Assembly (NCBI GenBank): GCA_028701595.1
Contig: JAQVQL010000002.1
Coordinates: 1 to 37,794 of the forward strand
Origin: Herbinix sp.
GTDB lineage: Bacteria > Bacillota > Clostridia > Lachnospirales > Lachnospiraceae
DNA: 37,794 nt
Reading direction: 5' to 3'
Of this stretch, positions 7,465 through 17,410 are shown one piece after another. Below the pieces are notes generated by a model. The model was given only the letters and a program-made list of their open reading frames with translations. It ran no database searches and was not told the origin of the DNA. A program made the translations under genes and the position numbers. Positions within the stretch are counted from its first letter, which is position 1, and every line of letters begins with the position of its first letter.

Positions 7465-9828
7465 CTACAGTATCATAGTGAGACTTATTCTGTTCTTTGA
7501 TGCATCTACACCAAGAACCTTAACCTCAACAATATCTCCTACGCTTACTACATCTAAAGGATGCTTTACAAAGCGCTTGTTTGATAGCTGCGATATATGA
7601 ACAAGACCGTCCTGATGGACTCCGATATCCACAAATGCCCCAAAGTCTATGACATTTCGAACCGTTCCCTTTAATATCATGCCTTCCTTCAAATCAGCCA
7701 TTTCAAGCACATCGGTTCTAAGAATCGGCTTTGGCATCTCATCTCTGGGATCCCTTCCCGGTTTTTCTAATTCCTTGATAATATCGACTAATGTTATTTC
7801 ACCGATACCAAGCTCTTTAGAAAGCTTCGCCTTATCTCCTACCTTCTTGCTTAATATGGAATCATTATATCTCTGTCCATCATTACTGGAAAGAGATGAT
7901 TTCTGTTCATTTGATGACTCTTCCTGTAGAGGAGCGGATGCCCCTGACATAGCTGCTGCCAATGCCTTAGCAAGAGCTGTGTCCTGACCTTTTACCACAA
8001 GTCCGGGTGCTTTTTTATTTTGCTTAGTAGAGCTTTCCTTTTTAGGTTCATCCTTTAAAGTCCCCTTCAAAGAAACCTTTGTTTGAATCTGCTTCACGTC
8101 ATCTAGGGTCATGCCCAGCTTAACTAATAAAGTATTAGCAGCTTCATAGGATTCAGGATGAACACCGGTTGCATCCAAAGGGTTATCTCCATTTCGAATA
8201 CGCAAAAAGCCTGCGGATTGCTCAAAAGCCTTAGGTCCAAGCTTGGCCACCTTTAGTAGCTCTTTTCTATTATGGAAGCTACCATTTGCCTCCCTATATG
8301 CAACAATATTGTTAGCAATAGTCTTATTAACTCCTGATACATACTCTAGTAAGGATACAGATGCTGTGTTCAAATCAACACCAACCTTATTTACACAGTC
8401 TTCAACTACACCGGATAAAGCATCTGAGAGCTTTTTCTGATTCATATCATGCTGATACTGCCCTACACCTATAGATTTTGGATCTATCTTTACCAGCTCT
8501 GCCAAAGGATCCTGTAATCTTCTTGCTATGGATGCGGCACTTCTTTGTCCTACATCAAATTGTGGAAACTCCTCAGTAGCAAGCTTGCTTGCAGAATATA
8601 CAGAGGCACCTGCTTCATTTACAATTACATAGCTTATGGGCTTATTAATTTCCTTTAAGAAGTCCACTATAATCTTTTCCGATTCTCTGGAAGCAGTTCC
8701 ATTTCCAACTGAAATCATTGTTATATTATATTTGTCTATTAATTTAGCAAGTACTCTCTTTGATTCCTCTATTCTATTCTGAGGAGGGGTAGGATATATT
8801 ACAACGGTATCTAGAACCTTACCTGTACTATCAACAACAGCTAATTTACATCCGGTACGAAATGCAGGATCCCATCCAAGTACAATCTTACCTGTAATTG
8901 GGGGCTGCATTAGTAACTGAACAAGGTTTTTACCAAATACCTTTATAGCTCCGTCCTCAGCTTTTTCAGTTAAATCATTTCTGATTTCCCTTTCGATTGC
9001 GGGGGCGATCAACCTCTTATAGCTATCCTCAATTAACACCCTTAGTATATCATTGGTATGGATATTATCCTTGATAATCATTTTCTTTTCTAAGTAACGA
9101 AGAATTCTTTCCTCTGGAGCGGCTATTTTTACTGTAAGTATCTTCTCTTTTTCTCCGCGGTTTACTGCAAGTATTCTATGACCTGCTAGCTTTTCTATAT
9201 CCTCTTCGAAGTTATAATACATTTCATATACTGTTTCAGCCTTCTCGTCCTTGGCTACAGATATTAGTTTACCTTCCTTCATCGTAGCTTCTCGGATATA
9301 GCTTCTATATTCAGCTTGATCAGAAACCTCCTCGGCAAGGATATCCATGGCACCGGCAATGGCCTCATCAACAGTATTTACCTCTTTTTCCTCTGATATA
9401 AAGCTTATAGCCAGCTCGCTAATAGGTCTGTCTGTTTCTTGTGCCTTTATAATTTCAGCCAAACCATCAAGGCCCTTTTCTTTAGCAATTGTAGCTCTGG
9501 TCCTTCGCTTAGGTCTATATGGACGATACAAATCATCTACAAGCACCATGGTAGTAGCCTCAAGAATCTGCTTTCTTAACTCCTCTGTAAGCTTTCCCTG
9601 CTCCTCAATACTATTTAAAACCTGGTTCTTCTTATCCTCAAGGTTTCGTAGATACAAGAGTCTCTCGTGAAGATTTCTTAGCTGTTCATCATCTAAGGAG
9701 CCCGTAACTTCCTTACGATATCTTGCTATAAAAGGAATGGTGTTTCCCTCATCGATTAGCTGAACAGCTGCTTCTACCTGCTCCAGGCGTATATTCAGTT
9801 CTTCTTTCAGTTGCTTTAAAATATTCAT
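7465..9828 (-). CDS. tex: Tex-family RNA-binding protein / transcription accessory protein
   Basis: YqgF-like domain, HhH region, ELEKPGRDPRDE, C-terminal S1 domain (LKEGMILKGTVRNVIDFGAFVDIGVHQDGLVHISQ). Confidence 0.95.
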   Translation of the reverse strand: MNILKQLKEELNIRLEQVEAAVQLIDEGNTIPFIARYRKEVTGSLDDEQLRNLHERLLYLRNLEDKKNQVLNSIEEQGKLTEELRKQILEATTMVLVDDLYRPYRPKRRTRATIAKEKGLDGLAEIIKAQETDRPISELAISFISEEKEVNTVDEAIAGAMDILAEEVSDQAEYRSYIREATMKEGKLISVAKDEKAETVYEMYYNFEEDIEKLAGHRILAVNRGEKEKILTVKIAAPEERILRYLEKKMIIKDNIHTNDILRVLIEDSYKRLIAPAIEREIRNDLTEKAEDGAIKVFGKNLVQLLMQPPITGKIVLGWDPAFRTGCKLAVVDSTGKVLDTVVIYPTPPQNRIEESKRVLAKLIDKYNITMISVGNGTASRESEKIIVDFLKEINKPISYVIVNEAGASVYSASKLATEEFPQFDVGQRSAASIARRLQDPLAELVKIDPKSIGVGQYQHDMNQKKLSDALSGVVEDCVNKVGVDLNTASVSLLEYVSGVNKTIANNIVAYREANGSFHNRKELLKVAKLGPKAFEQSAGFLRIRNGDNPLDATGVHPESYEAANTLLVKLGMTLDDVKQIQTKVSLKGTLKDEPKKESSTKQNKKAPGLVVKGQDTALAKALAAAMSGASAPLQEESSNEQKSSLSSNDGQRYNDSILSKKVGDKAKLSKELGIGEITLVDIIKELEKPGRDPRDEMPKPILRTDVLEMADLKEGMILKGTVRNVIDFGAFVDIGVHQDGLVHISQLSNKRFVKHPLDVVSVGDIVEVKVLGVDASKNRISLTMIL

Positions 9829-9940
9829 CTCATACTCCTCAAAATTAATATAGTAGACCTGTATAATTCTAGTTGTAATATTTTGACTTATTATCTATAA
9901 CATTATTATCATACCAAAAGGATAAATGAAAATCAATGGG

Positions 9941-9980
9941 CAAGACAAGGGGACGGTTCTGTTGTCTTCCCCTTGTCTTG
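9941..9980. repeat. REP-like inverted repeat (GACAAGGGGACGG type)
   Basis: CAAGACAAGGGGA (9941-9953) and TCCCCTTGTCTTG (9968-9980): perfect 13-bp stem. Confidence 0.8.
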
Positions 9981-9990
9981 GTTAGCTTTC

Positions 9991-10019
9991 TTTACATCTT
10001 GAATAAATAGTTGTATAAT
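9991..10019 (+). promoter_or_regulatory. Sigma-A-type promoter for the HExxH protein gene
   Basis: TTTACA (9991-9996), 17 nt, TATAAT (10014-10019); AAGGAGGAG ribosome-binding site before the GTG at 10064. Confidence 0.7.
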
Positions 10020-10063
10020 TAATGTAGTAATAGTAGTTATCATAGTAGGAAGGAGGAGTCTTT

Positions 10064-10567
10064 GTGATTGGGCCCATTCCTTATCAATATGGACCGATTG
10101 GTAATTATGCTGTCGGAAATGCGTCATTGGTCAAACCCACGGAGGCTGTTGACAAGGTCGCAATTTTGGATGCTGTCAAAAGAGATGAATTATCTGTCTC
10201 CGAAACCAGACCAGCCGAATGTCAGACCTGTAAGAACAGAAAATATGTAGATGGTTCAAATGATTCTAATGTATCATTTAAGACGCCCACACACATTTCG
10301 CCTGGGGCCTCCCATGCCATGGTCTCTGCCCATGAGAAGGAGCATGTGACCAATGCTTATAACAATGCAAGTCAAAAGGGCGGTAGGGTCGTGTATGCTT
10401 CTGTCAGTCTTAAGATGTCAGTATGTTCAGAATGTCATACTCCTTATGTAGCAGGTGGTGTTACCAGATCACAGATAAAATATGAAGCCTCCAATCCTTA
10501 TGAAAACAGCAGAAAATCCTTAGAAGGTAGCTTTGTTAAAGGCATGAATATAAATCAATGTATATAA
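10064..10567 (+). CDS. Putative metallopeptidase-like protein (HExxH motif, SprA-related-like)
   Basis: HEKEH matches HExxH; CQTCKNRKY and CSECH Cys pairs; good RBS before a GTG start. Confidence 0.75.
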   Translation: MIGPIPYQYGPIGNYAVGNASLVKPTEAVDKVAILDAVKRDELSVSETRPAECQTCKNRKYVDGSNDSNVSFKTPTHISPGASHAMVSAHEKEHVTNAYNNASQKGGRVVYASVSLKMSVCSECHTPYVAGGVTRSQIKYEASNPYENSRKSLEGSFVKGMNINQCI

Positions 10568-10569
10568 GA

Positions 10570-10631
10570 GTGACAAGGGGACGGGGTTGCTGACACATCT
10601 TTATGTGTCAGCAACCCCGTCCCCCTGTCAC
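10570..10631. repeat. REP-like long hairpin (GACAAGGGGACGG type)
   Basis: GTGACA-A-GGGGACGGGGTTGCTGACACAT / CTTT / ATGTGTCAGCAACCCCGTCCCC-C-TGTCAC: 22-bp perfect core stem plus 6 bp after one mismatch. Confidence 0.9.
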
Positions 10632-10648
10632 TCCCTTGTCACCTACAC

Positions 10649-11863
10649 CTATACTTGAGATAACAAAAACTTCTCATGTACTGCGTTCATTGCTTTTTCT
10701 ACATGGATATCATCAATTAATACTGTAACCCTAATTTCAGAGGTAGAGATCATCTTAATATTTACTCCTACATCATATAAGGCTTCAAACATTTTAGCGG
10801 CAACTCCGGCATTAGTCATCATTCCCGCGCCTACTATGGAGACCTTAGCTACACCCTTTTCCACGTCTAGCTTTTGGCACTTTAGACTTCCCTGGCGATG
10901 GCGTTCTATAGTAGCTATCGCTTCCTCAAGATCATCCTCTTTAACTGTGAAGCTGATATCCTTAGTTCCATCTCTACCAATGGATTGTAAAATGATATCA
11001 ACATTAACATTATGTCTTGCTAAATGGTTGAATAGCTTAAATGCAACACCAGGCTGATCCTCTAATCCAATTACTGCTATGCGGGCTGTGTTTTTGTCGG
11101 AAGCCACACCACTGACAAGCATTTTCTCCATATTTACTACCTCCTTAACAATGGTACCTTCATTTTGATTGATGCTGGAGCGAACAACCAGCTGTACGCC
11201 ATATTTCTTAGCCATTTCTACAGATCTATTATGCAATACCCCCGCTCCTAAAGAAGCTAGCTCAAGCATTTCGTCATATGTGATCTCATCTAACTTTCTT
11301 GCGGTAGGGACAATTCTCGGATCGGCTGTGTATACTCCATCAACATCCGTGTAAATCTCACACCTATCCGCATGAAGAGCTGCTGCCAAAGCCACTGCGG
11401 TTGTATCAGATCCCCCTCTGCCAAGAGTTGTATAGTTATCGAATTTGTTTACACCTTGGAAACCTGTAACTATAACTACCCGTCTATCTTGTAGTTCATT
11501 TTTTACTCTGTCTGTATCAATCCTTTTTATTCTTGAATTGCTATATACTGAGGTAGTATGCATTGCAACCTGATACGCATTTAATGATACTGCAGGCACT
11601 CCAATTGCATCCAGTGCCATCGCCATTAGAGCGACTGACATCTGCTCTCCTGTCGTAAGTAGCATATCCATCTCCCGTTTAGGAGCATTGGGGTTAATAT
11701 CCTTAGCCATATGAATTAAGGTATCGGTCTGCTTTCCCATTGCCGATAACACAACCACGATTTCATTGCCGTCTCTATAATCTTTTTCAATCCTCTTGGC
11801 AACACTAAATATTCTTTCCTTATCGGCGACTGACGTTCCGCCAAATTTCTTAACTATTAGCAT
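10649..11863 (-). CDS. lysC: Aspartate kinase
   Basis: VKKFGGTSVAD, TLGRGGSDTTAVALAAAL, ACT domains. Confidence 0.95.
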   Translation of the reverse strand: MLIVKKFGGTSVADKERIFSVAKRIEKDYRDGNEIVVVLSAMGKQTDTLIHMAKDINPNAPKREMDMLLTTGEQMSVALMAMALDAIGVPAVSLNAYQVAMHTTSVYSNSRIKRIDTDRVKNELQDRRVVIVTGFQGVNKFDNYTTLGRGGSDTTAVALAAALHADRCEIYTDVDGVYTADPRIVPTARKLDEITYDEMLELASLGAGVLHNRSVEMAKKYGVQLVVRSSINQNEGTIVKEVVNMEKMLVSGVASDKNTARIAVIGLEDQPGVAFKLFNHLARHNVNVDIILQSIGRDGTKDISFTVKEDDLEEAIATIERHRQGSLKCQKLDVEKGVAKVSIVGAGMMTNAGVAAKMFEALYDVGVNIKMISTSEIRVTVLIDDIHVEKAMNAVHEKFLLSQV

Positions 11864-11897
11864 AGCTGCCTCCTAATATTAGTTTTCGTACTTATGA

Positions 11898-13103
11898 TTA
11901 CTCTCCTTTATCAAATAACCTGTCAATAATATTATATCCTTTAAGAATTATGTTGCCACTGCATATAGCATCAATCTCATTATAAAGACAATTATTATTT
12001 TTATTAATTCTGCTGTCATAAAGAAGATAAGGGACCGGATCACTAGTATGGGTTCTAAGGTGAATTGGCGTTGGGTGATCAGGCATAATCAGCATCCTAT
12101 ATTCCTCACCAGATGCCTCCATTCCCTCTACAACAGGTTTAATAACCCTTTGATCCAGATTCTCTATTGCTTTAATTTTGTTTTCTATGCTTCCCTGGTG
12201 TCCCATCTCATCAGGAGCTTCAACATGAACATATACAAAATCATAATTTTGCTTTAAAAGTACATCTAAAGCAGCACTTGCTTTACCTTCGTAATTAGTA
12301 TGGAGTGTGCCATTTGCACCGGGTACCGTGATTACCTTCATTCCAGCTCCCACAGCTATGCCCTTAAGCAAATCAACAGCCGATATCATAGCTCCCTTTT
12401 TATTATTCTTCTCCTCAAAGGAGGATAGAGCAGGCCTTGTACCGGCTCCCCAGAACCATATGGAATTTGCTTTGTTAAGACCATTTTTACTGCGCTGTAT
12501 ATTCAAAGGATGCTCATTAAGAATATCGTAGCTTTTAATCATCATATCCTTTAGTGCCGTATTCTTAGGAAGATACTTCCCAATTGTTTTTCCCAATATG
12601 TCATGGGGTTCCTTAAGGGGTACAACCTCTCCACTCTGCCATATAGTCAGATGCCGATAGCTGGTCCCAAGATAATACTTGTAGATATCATTTTCAAGTT
12701 CATCTCTCACCGCTTTCAGTAAGATAGCAGCATCGTCTGTGGAGATTTCTCCGGAGCTATGATCTATGATGGTTTTATTCTCATAGGATTCTTCCTCAGA
12801 AAGTGTGACAAAATTACATCTTAGGGCAATGTCTGTATCCTTCATATCTACCCCTATGCTTAAAGCTTCCAAGGGTGATCTTCCTGTATAATATATCTTC
12901 GGATCATATCCAAGTACCGAGAGATTTGCCGTATCGCTTCCAGGTTTCATGCCTTGAGGTATGGTATGGGCTAATCCTATTTCTGATTTCTTTGCTAATA
13001 AATCTATAGATGGTGTATCAGCCACCATCAGTGGTGTTTTATCGCCAAGTGTTGGGATTAGTTCGTCTGACATTCCATCTCCCAATATTATAATGTATTT
13101 CAC
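11898..13103 (-). CDS. Cofactor-independent phosphoglycerate mutase-like protein; proposed homoserine kinase
   Basis: IILGDGMSDE, MKPGSDTANLSVLGYDP, VHVEAPDEMGHQG of the archaeal-type PGM family; adjacent to hom and lysC. Confidence 0.85.
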   Translation of the reverse strand: MKYIIILGDGMSDELIPTLGDKTPLMVADTPSIDLLAKKSEIGLAHTIPQGMKPGSDTANLSVLGYDPKIYYTGRSPLEALSIGVDMKDTDIALRCNFVTLSEEESYENKTIIDHSSGEISTDDAAILLKAVRDELENDIYKYYLGTSYRHLTIWQSGEVVPLKEPHDILGKTIGKYLPKNTALKDMMIKSYDILNEHPLNIQRSKNGLNKANSIWFWGAGTRPALSSFEEKNNKKGAMISAVDLLKGIAVGAGMKVITVPGANGTLHTNYEGKASAALDVLLKQNYDFVYVHVEAPDEMGHQGSIENKIKAIENLDQRVIKPVVEGMEASGEEYRMLIMPDHPTPIHLRTHTSDPVPYLLYDSRINKNNNCLYNEIDAICSGNIILKGYNIIDRLFDKGE

Positions 13104-13128
13104 GTCCTTCGCCCTTTCGTATTATAAC

Positions 13129-14343
13129 TTAGAATCTAATTCGAATACTTCCTTTTAATCCTTTAATATGCTCTTTCTTATCCTTCATCTCTTTTTCAGT
13201 AATTAGTGGTGTAATAAATGCAATTTCATCCTTAATCACTTCCGGAAGCTCTTCTACATCACTAAATAATTTTTTAATATCGGCAAGAGTTTCTGCCTTC
13301 TTAGTAACACGGACAAAAAATCTATGCTTCACTAAATCGATATCAATCAACTCAAGCTTCTTACTACTCCAGATAGTCCAGATATTTCTATTTAGATGCT
13401 TTGCGGCATCTACCACATCGGCAACAACTGCACTGGCGGTAGGGAGCTTGCCTGCCCCACTTCCGTAAAACATTACATCACCTATAACATTTCCACGAAC
13501 ATATATGCCATTAAATACATCATTAACACTGTATAAGGGGTGGTTCGCCCTAATCATCATTGGAGCTACCATAGCATATACGTTTTTATCATCCTCACGG
13601 ATGCTGGAAGCAAAAAGCTTAATCCTTGCATTAAGAGCCTTCGCATATATGATGTCCACATCTGTAATATCTGAAATTCCCTCTGTATAAATATCTTCAA
13701 AATCCACCTGCATACCGTAAGCTAAGGATGATAGAATAGCTATCTTTCTGCAGGCATCATGACCATCCACATCGGCTGTCGGATCCCTCTCGGCATAACC
13801 TAAATCTTGGGCCTCTTTTAGTGCATCCTCAAAAGCGATACCCTCATCACCCATTTTGGTTAGTATATAATTAGTTGTGCCATTTAGTATACCTGTAATC
13901 TCCACGATTTCATCTGCCGTAAGAGAATTATTAAGGGGACGAATTATAGGTATTCCCCCTCCTACACTTGCCTCAAATAAGAAGTTTAATTCTCTAGCTT
14001 TAGCAATATCAAGGAGCTCTGCTCCGTGCTTAGCTACCATTTCTTTGTTAGAGGTAATAACACTTTTTCCTTTAAGAAGCGCTTGCTTAGCAAATGAATA
14101 GGCTGGATTAATTCCGCCCATAACCTCAACTACTATTTTTACTTCTGGATCATCTAATATTATGTTCACATCATGAACAAGAATATCCATTATAGGATCA
14201 CCCGGAAATTCTCTAATATCCAAAATATATTTTATATTAATCTCATCACCGGCTCTTTTTCTAATGCTATCACCATTTGTCTTTAGAACCTCTACTACGC
14301 CCGATCCTATTGTGCCATATCCTAAGACTGCTATATTAATCAT
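13129..14343 (-). CDS. hom: Homoserine dehydrogenase
   Basis: VLGYGTIGSGVVEVL, TSNKEMVAKHG, GILNGTTNYILTKM, DPTADVDGHDA. Confidence 0.96.
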   Translation of the reverse strand: MINIAVLGYGTIGSGVVEVLKTNGDSIRKRAGDEINIKYILDIREFPGDPIMDILVHDVNIILDDPEVKIVVEVMGGINPAYSFAKQALLKGKSVITSNKEMVAKHGAELLDIAKARELNFLFEASVGGGIPIIRPLNNSLTADEIVEITGILNGTTNYILTKMGDEGIAFEDALKEAQDLGYAERDPTADVDGHDACRKIAILSSLAYGMQVDFEDIYTEGISDITDVDIIYAKALNARIKLFASSIREDDKNVYAMVAPMMIRANHPLYSVNDVFNGIYVRGNVIGDVMFYGSGAGKLPTASAVVADVVDAAKHLNRNIWTIWSSKKLELIDIDLVKHRFFVRVTKKAETLADIKKLFSDVEELPEVIKDEIAFITPLITEKEMKDKKEHIKGLKGSIRIRF

Positions 14344-14371
14344 GATTATCCTCCATTCTTACTTCAAGTAC

Positions 14372-14812
14372 TTATTCCCTGGCTAAAGTTTTAACATAAT
14401 GGATGCCTTCAAGCCCTTCAATGGTATCAAGCATTATGGAAATGCTTTCCGTCTGGGGCAATATCTCTACACTTAAGGTTAACATGGCAATTTTGTTAAC
14501 AGGAATAGTCTGATGTATTGTCAGAATATTAGCCTGCGAACTTGCTACAAGATTCAGAACTCTAGACAATAGGCCAGGGGTGTCATCCATTTGAATCATA
14601 AATGTAATTGTCTTTCCTCTTGTATGTTCATAGAAGGGGAATATATCATCACGATATTTATAGAAAGAGCTTCTACTTATTTGTACGGCATCTGTTGCTT
14701 CCTGTACAGTCATAACCCGTTCCGAATCAATAAGTCTTTTAGCTTCTACAACCTTTAATAGCACCTCAGGTACAGCTTTTTTCTTAACAATATAATATTG
14801 CTCTTCTTTCAC
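14372..14812 (-). CDS. ACT domain-containing protein (PheB/ThrR-like)
   Basis: N-terminal HTH-like region and C-terminal ACT domain (DDTPGLLSRVLNLVASSQANILTIHQ). GTG start preceded by GGGAGGTG; the ORF track extends to 14833. Confidence 0.85.
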   Translation of the reverse strand: MKEEQYYIVKKKAVPEVLLKVVEAKRLIDSERVMTVQEATDAVQISRSSFYKYRDDIFPFYEHTRGKTITFMIQMDDTPGLLSRVLNLVASSQANILTIHQTIPVNKIAMLTLSVEILPQTESISIMLDTIEGLEGIHYVKTLARE

Positions 14813-15006
14813 TCTAACACCTCCCAAAGTCACTCCTACCCCTCATGTATGCATCACAAATACAATTGTCTTTCTAAGAAAGAAATTTTATCATACATTT
14901 ATTCATAATGCAATACTCAAATAACACTTGCCGAGTAAAAAAACAAACTTTGTGACATATGCTTTACTAACCCTTATAAATATAAAAATGATTGTATAAA
15001 AATAAC

Positions 15007-15033
15007 AATCCTATAACATAATGTTATAGGATT
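15007..15033 (-). terminator. Terminator after the amino acid ABC operon
   Basis: AATCCTATAACAT-A-ATGTTATAGGATT perfect stem followed by a U-rich stretch on the minus strand. Confidence 0.75.
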
Positions 15034-15042
15034 ATATGTGAA

Positions 15043-15774
15043 TCATAATATTTTTGAAAGAAATTCCTGTAGTCTAGGATGTTTCGGATTATCAAAGAAT
15101 TCATCAGGGGAGTTTTGCTCCACAATCTTTCCCTCATCTATAAAAAGAACCCTTGTAGCCACCTTTTTTGCGAATCTCATCTCATGAGTTACCACTATCA
15201 TGGTCATGCCCTCATCTGCCAAGCTTGCCATAAGATCCAGTACCTCTCCAACCATTTCTGGATCAAGGGCTGAAGTTGGTTCGTCAAATAGCATCACATC
15301 AGGGCCCATTGCCAAAGCACGTATTATTGCAATACGCTGCTTCTGTCCTCCTGATAATTTATTCGGATAAGCGTTGGCTTTTTCTGTCAAGCCGATTCTT
15401 TTTAGCAGCTCCATGGCCTTGTCATTAGCTTCACTTTTTGTCATAATACCTAGCTGAATTGGTGCGAGGGTTATGTTCTCTAGTACACTAAGATGGGGAA
15501 ATAAATTGAACTGTTGAAAAACCATGCCCATCTTCTGTCTAACCTGATTAATATTCACATTCTTATCTGTTATATTTCTATCCTCAAACCATATCTCGCC
15601 CTCAGTTGGTTCCTCTAAGAGATTTAGGCAACGTAAAAATGTTGATTTGCCGGATCCGGATGGTCCAATTACAACAACCTTTTCACCTTTTTCTATCGTC
15701 TCATTAATACCATCTAATACGACGTTATCTCCAAAGACTTTTTTTAGATTCTTAGTTGTTATCACTCCTAGCAA
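15043..15774 (-). CDS. Polar amino acid ABC transporter ATP-binding protein
   Basis: [49 protein letters not shown]. Confidence 0.93.
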   Translation of the reverse strand: MLGVITTKNLKKVFGDNVVLDGINETIEKGEKVVVIGPSGSGKSTFLRCLNLLEEPTEGEIWFEDRNITDKNVNINQVRQKMGMVFQQFNLFPHLSVLENITLAPIQLGIMTKSEANDKAMELLKRIGLTEKANAYPNKLSGGQKQRIAIIRALAMGPDVMLFDEPTSALDPEMVGEVLDLMASLADEGMTMIVVTHEMRFAKKVATRVLFIDEGKIVEQNSPDEFFDNPKHPRLQEFLSKIL

Positions 15775-16495
15775 GCCTCCTTTCGAATACAGACATAAGC
15801 CTGGATAGACCCATAACTATAACCAAATAAAATAAGGCCGCAATTATAAGAGGAGGCAATATGTCCCAGGTTCTTGAGCCGATATATTGAGCTGCTTTAG
15901 TAAGATCAGTAATTGCTATCATACTTGCAACAGAGGTTTCTTTTATTAATACGATAAATTCGTTACCTAAGGCGGGAAGTATGTTCTTAATAGCCTGAGG
16001 AAGAATTATCTTTACCATGGTTTGTATATAATTCATCCCGAGAGAGCGTCCCGCCTCCATCTGCCCTCTGTCAATAGACTCAATTCCTGCCCTTATAATT
16101 TCTGCCACATAAGCACCGGAGTTTATTCCAAAGCAGACAGAGCCAATAATTATCTCATTGGAACTCCTTGACGTAAATATTAGATTATATATTATAAGAA
16201 GCTGTACCATCAGTGGTGTACCCCTTATAACATTAATATATACATTACATATGGATGAAAGCCACTTAATCTTATAGTTAGCAGCCGTCACCTTAAATAC
16301 TGCTACAAGAACACCGATTAGTATGCCTAATATAATTGCAAAGAAAGATATTAGTAGCGTTATCTTTAGTCCCTGCAGATAAGCAAGATATCTCTGGTCA
16401 GGAACTATCGCATTATAAAATGACATATATATGCCCTTAGCCCAGTCAGCTATGGACGATAGAATCCTATTAATCCATGAACCTGATAAATACAA
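15752..16495 (-). CDS. Amino acid ABC transporter permease (HisM/GlnP family)
   Basis: [44 protein letters not shown]. Confidence 0.93.
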   Translation of the reverse strand: MYLSGSWINRILSSIADWAKGIYMSFYNAIVPDQRYLAYLQGLKITLLISFFAIILGILIGVLVAVFKVTAANYKIKWLSSICNVYINVIRGTPLMVQLLIIYNLIFTSRSSNEIIIGSVCFGINSGAYVAEIIRAGIESIDRGQMEAGRSLGMNYIQTMVKIILPQAIKNILPALGNEFIVLIKETSVASMIAITDLTKAAQYIGSRTWDILPPLIIAALFYLVIVMGLSRLMSVFERRLARSDNN

Positions 16496-16607
16496 TTCAC
16501 TTCCTCCCTTCCATGAATACTTTTTTAGTATATACTATCCTTAAATTAATATAGGGCTGCATTAGTAACACAGCCCCTACAACATTTAATGTTATCTTGC
16601 AGTCCTT

Positions 16608-17354
16608 CTAATCCTGTTTTTTTGTATGATTAGCAGTAAATTCTTCAATCTTTCCATCTGCCTTTAGCTGCTCGATTACAGTATTGATATCCTCAAGCAA
16701 ATCCTTATTACCCTTCTTTACTGCAATAGCATATTTATCCTCGAATAATACTCCGTCTAGAATTACAAGCTCGGAATTAGTGGCAACCATATCCTCAGCC
16801 GGAAATTGATCCATTACTACACAATCAATCTTGCCATTCTTTAGATCCTCAGCTGCCTGACCAAACTTACTATATCTTTTTATTTCCTTTGCAGATATAT
16901 TGTCTTCTACCCAAAAATCTGCAATATTTCCCTGTTGTACGCCGATAATCTTATTATCCAAATCATCTATACTTTCTACTCTTGGATCCTCTTTATTAAC
17001 GACTACAACCTCGGTTGAATTAACATAGTCAATTGAAAAATCCATTTTCTCTAAACGGTCCTCATCTACAGATACACCCGCTGCTACAAAATCTACTGTA
17101 CCGTTCTGTACAGCAATAAGAGCTCCCTCAAATTCCATATTCTTTATTTCAAGCTCTTTTCCAAGATGGTCTGCTATTGCCTGTGCAATATCCATATCTA
17201 TTCCAACAACATCATTACCCTTCATGTATTCATAGGGTGCAAAGCCTGCCTCTGTTCCAACAATAAGTGTATCCTTCTTTGATCCACATCCTGCAAGTAA
17301 CAGTGCCGACAGCAATATAATAGTACTCAATAAACCAATAATTCCCTTTTTCAT
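16608..17354 (-). CDS. Amino acid ABC transporter substrate-binding lipoprotein
   Basis: Lipobox LLLAGCGSKK, then VGTEAGFAPYEYMKGNDVVGIDMDIAQAIA. Start set to MKKGIIG after GGAGG; the ORF track extends to 17396. Confidence 0.93.
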   Translation of the reverse strand: MKKGIIGLLSTIILLSALLLAGCGSKKDTLIVGTEAGFAPYEYMKGNDVVGIDMDIAQAIADHLGKELEIKNMEFEGALIAVQNGTVDFVAAGVSVDEDRLEKMDFSIDYVNSTEVVVVNKEDPRVESIDDLDNKIIGVQQGNIADFWVEDNISAKEIKRYSKFGQAAEDLKNGKIDCVVMDQFPAEDMVATNSELVILDGVLFEDKYAIAVKKGNKDLLEDINTVIEQLKADGKIEEFTANHTKKQD

Positions 17355-17410
17355 CTTATCCTCCAACTCCGCTAAATTCATCTTTGAATTTAGCATTAAA
17401 ATTTCTTAAT

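Noticed and set aside
9933-10127. Minus-strand 64-aa ORF
   Set aside because: It spans the REP-like hairpin and the promoter/5' end of the HExxH gene; no RBS or recognisable domain.
10068-10250. Alternative-frame 60-aa plus-strand ORF
   Set aside because: It overlaps the HExxH gene, which has the better RBS and recognisable motifs.
14834-15006. Lysine riboswitch or T-box upstream of the ACT-hom-lysC cluster
   Set aside because: I looked for conserved lysine-riboswitch or T-box (TGGNACCGCG-like) sequence and found none.
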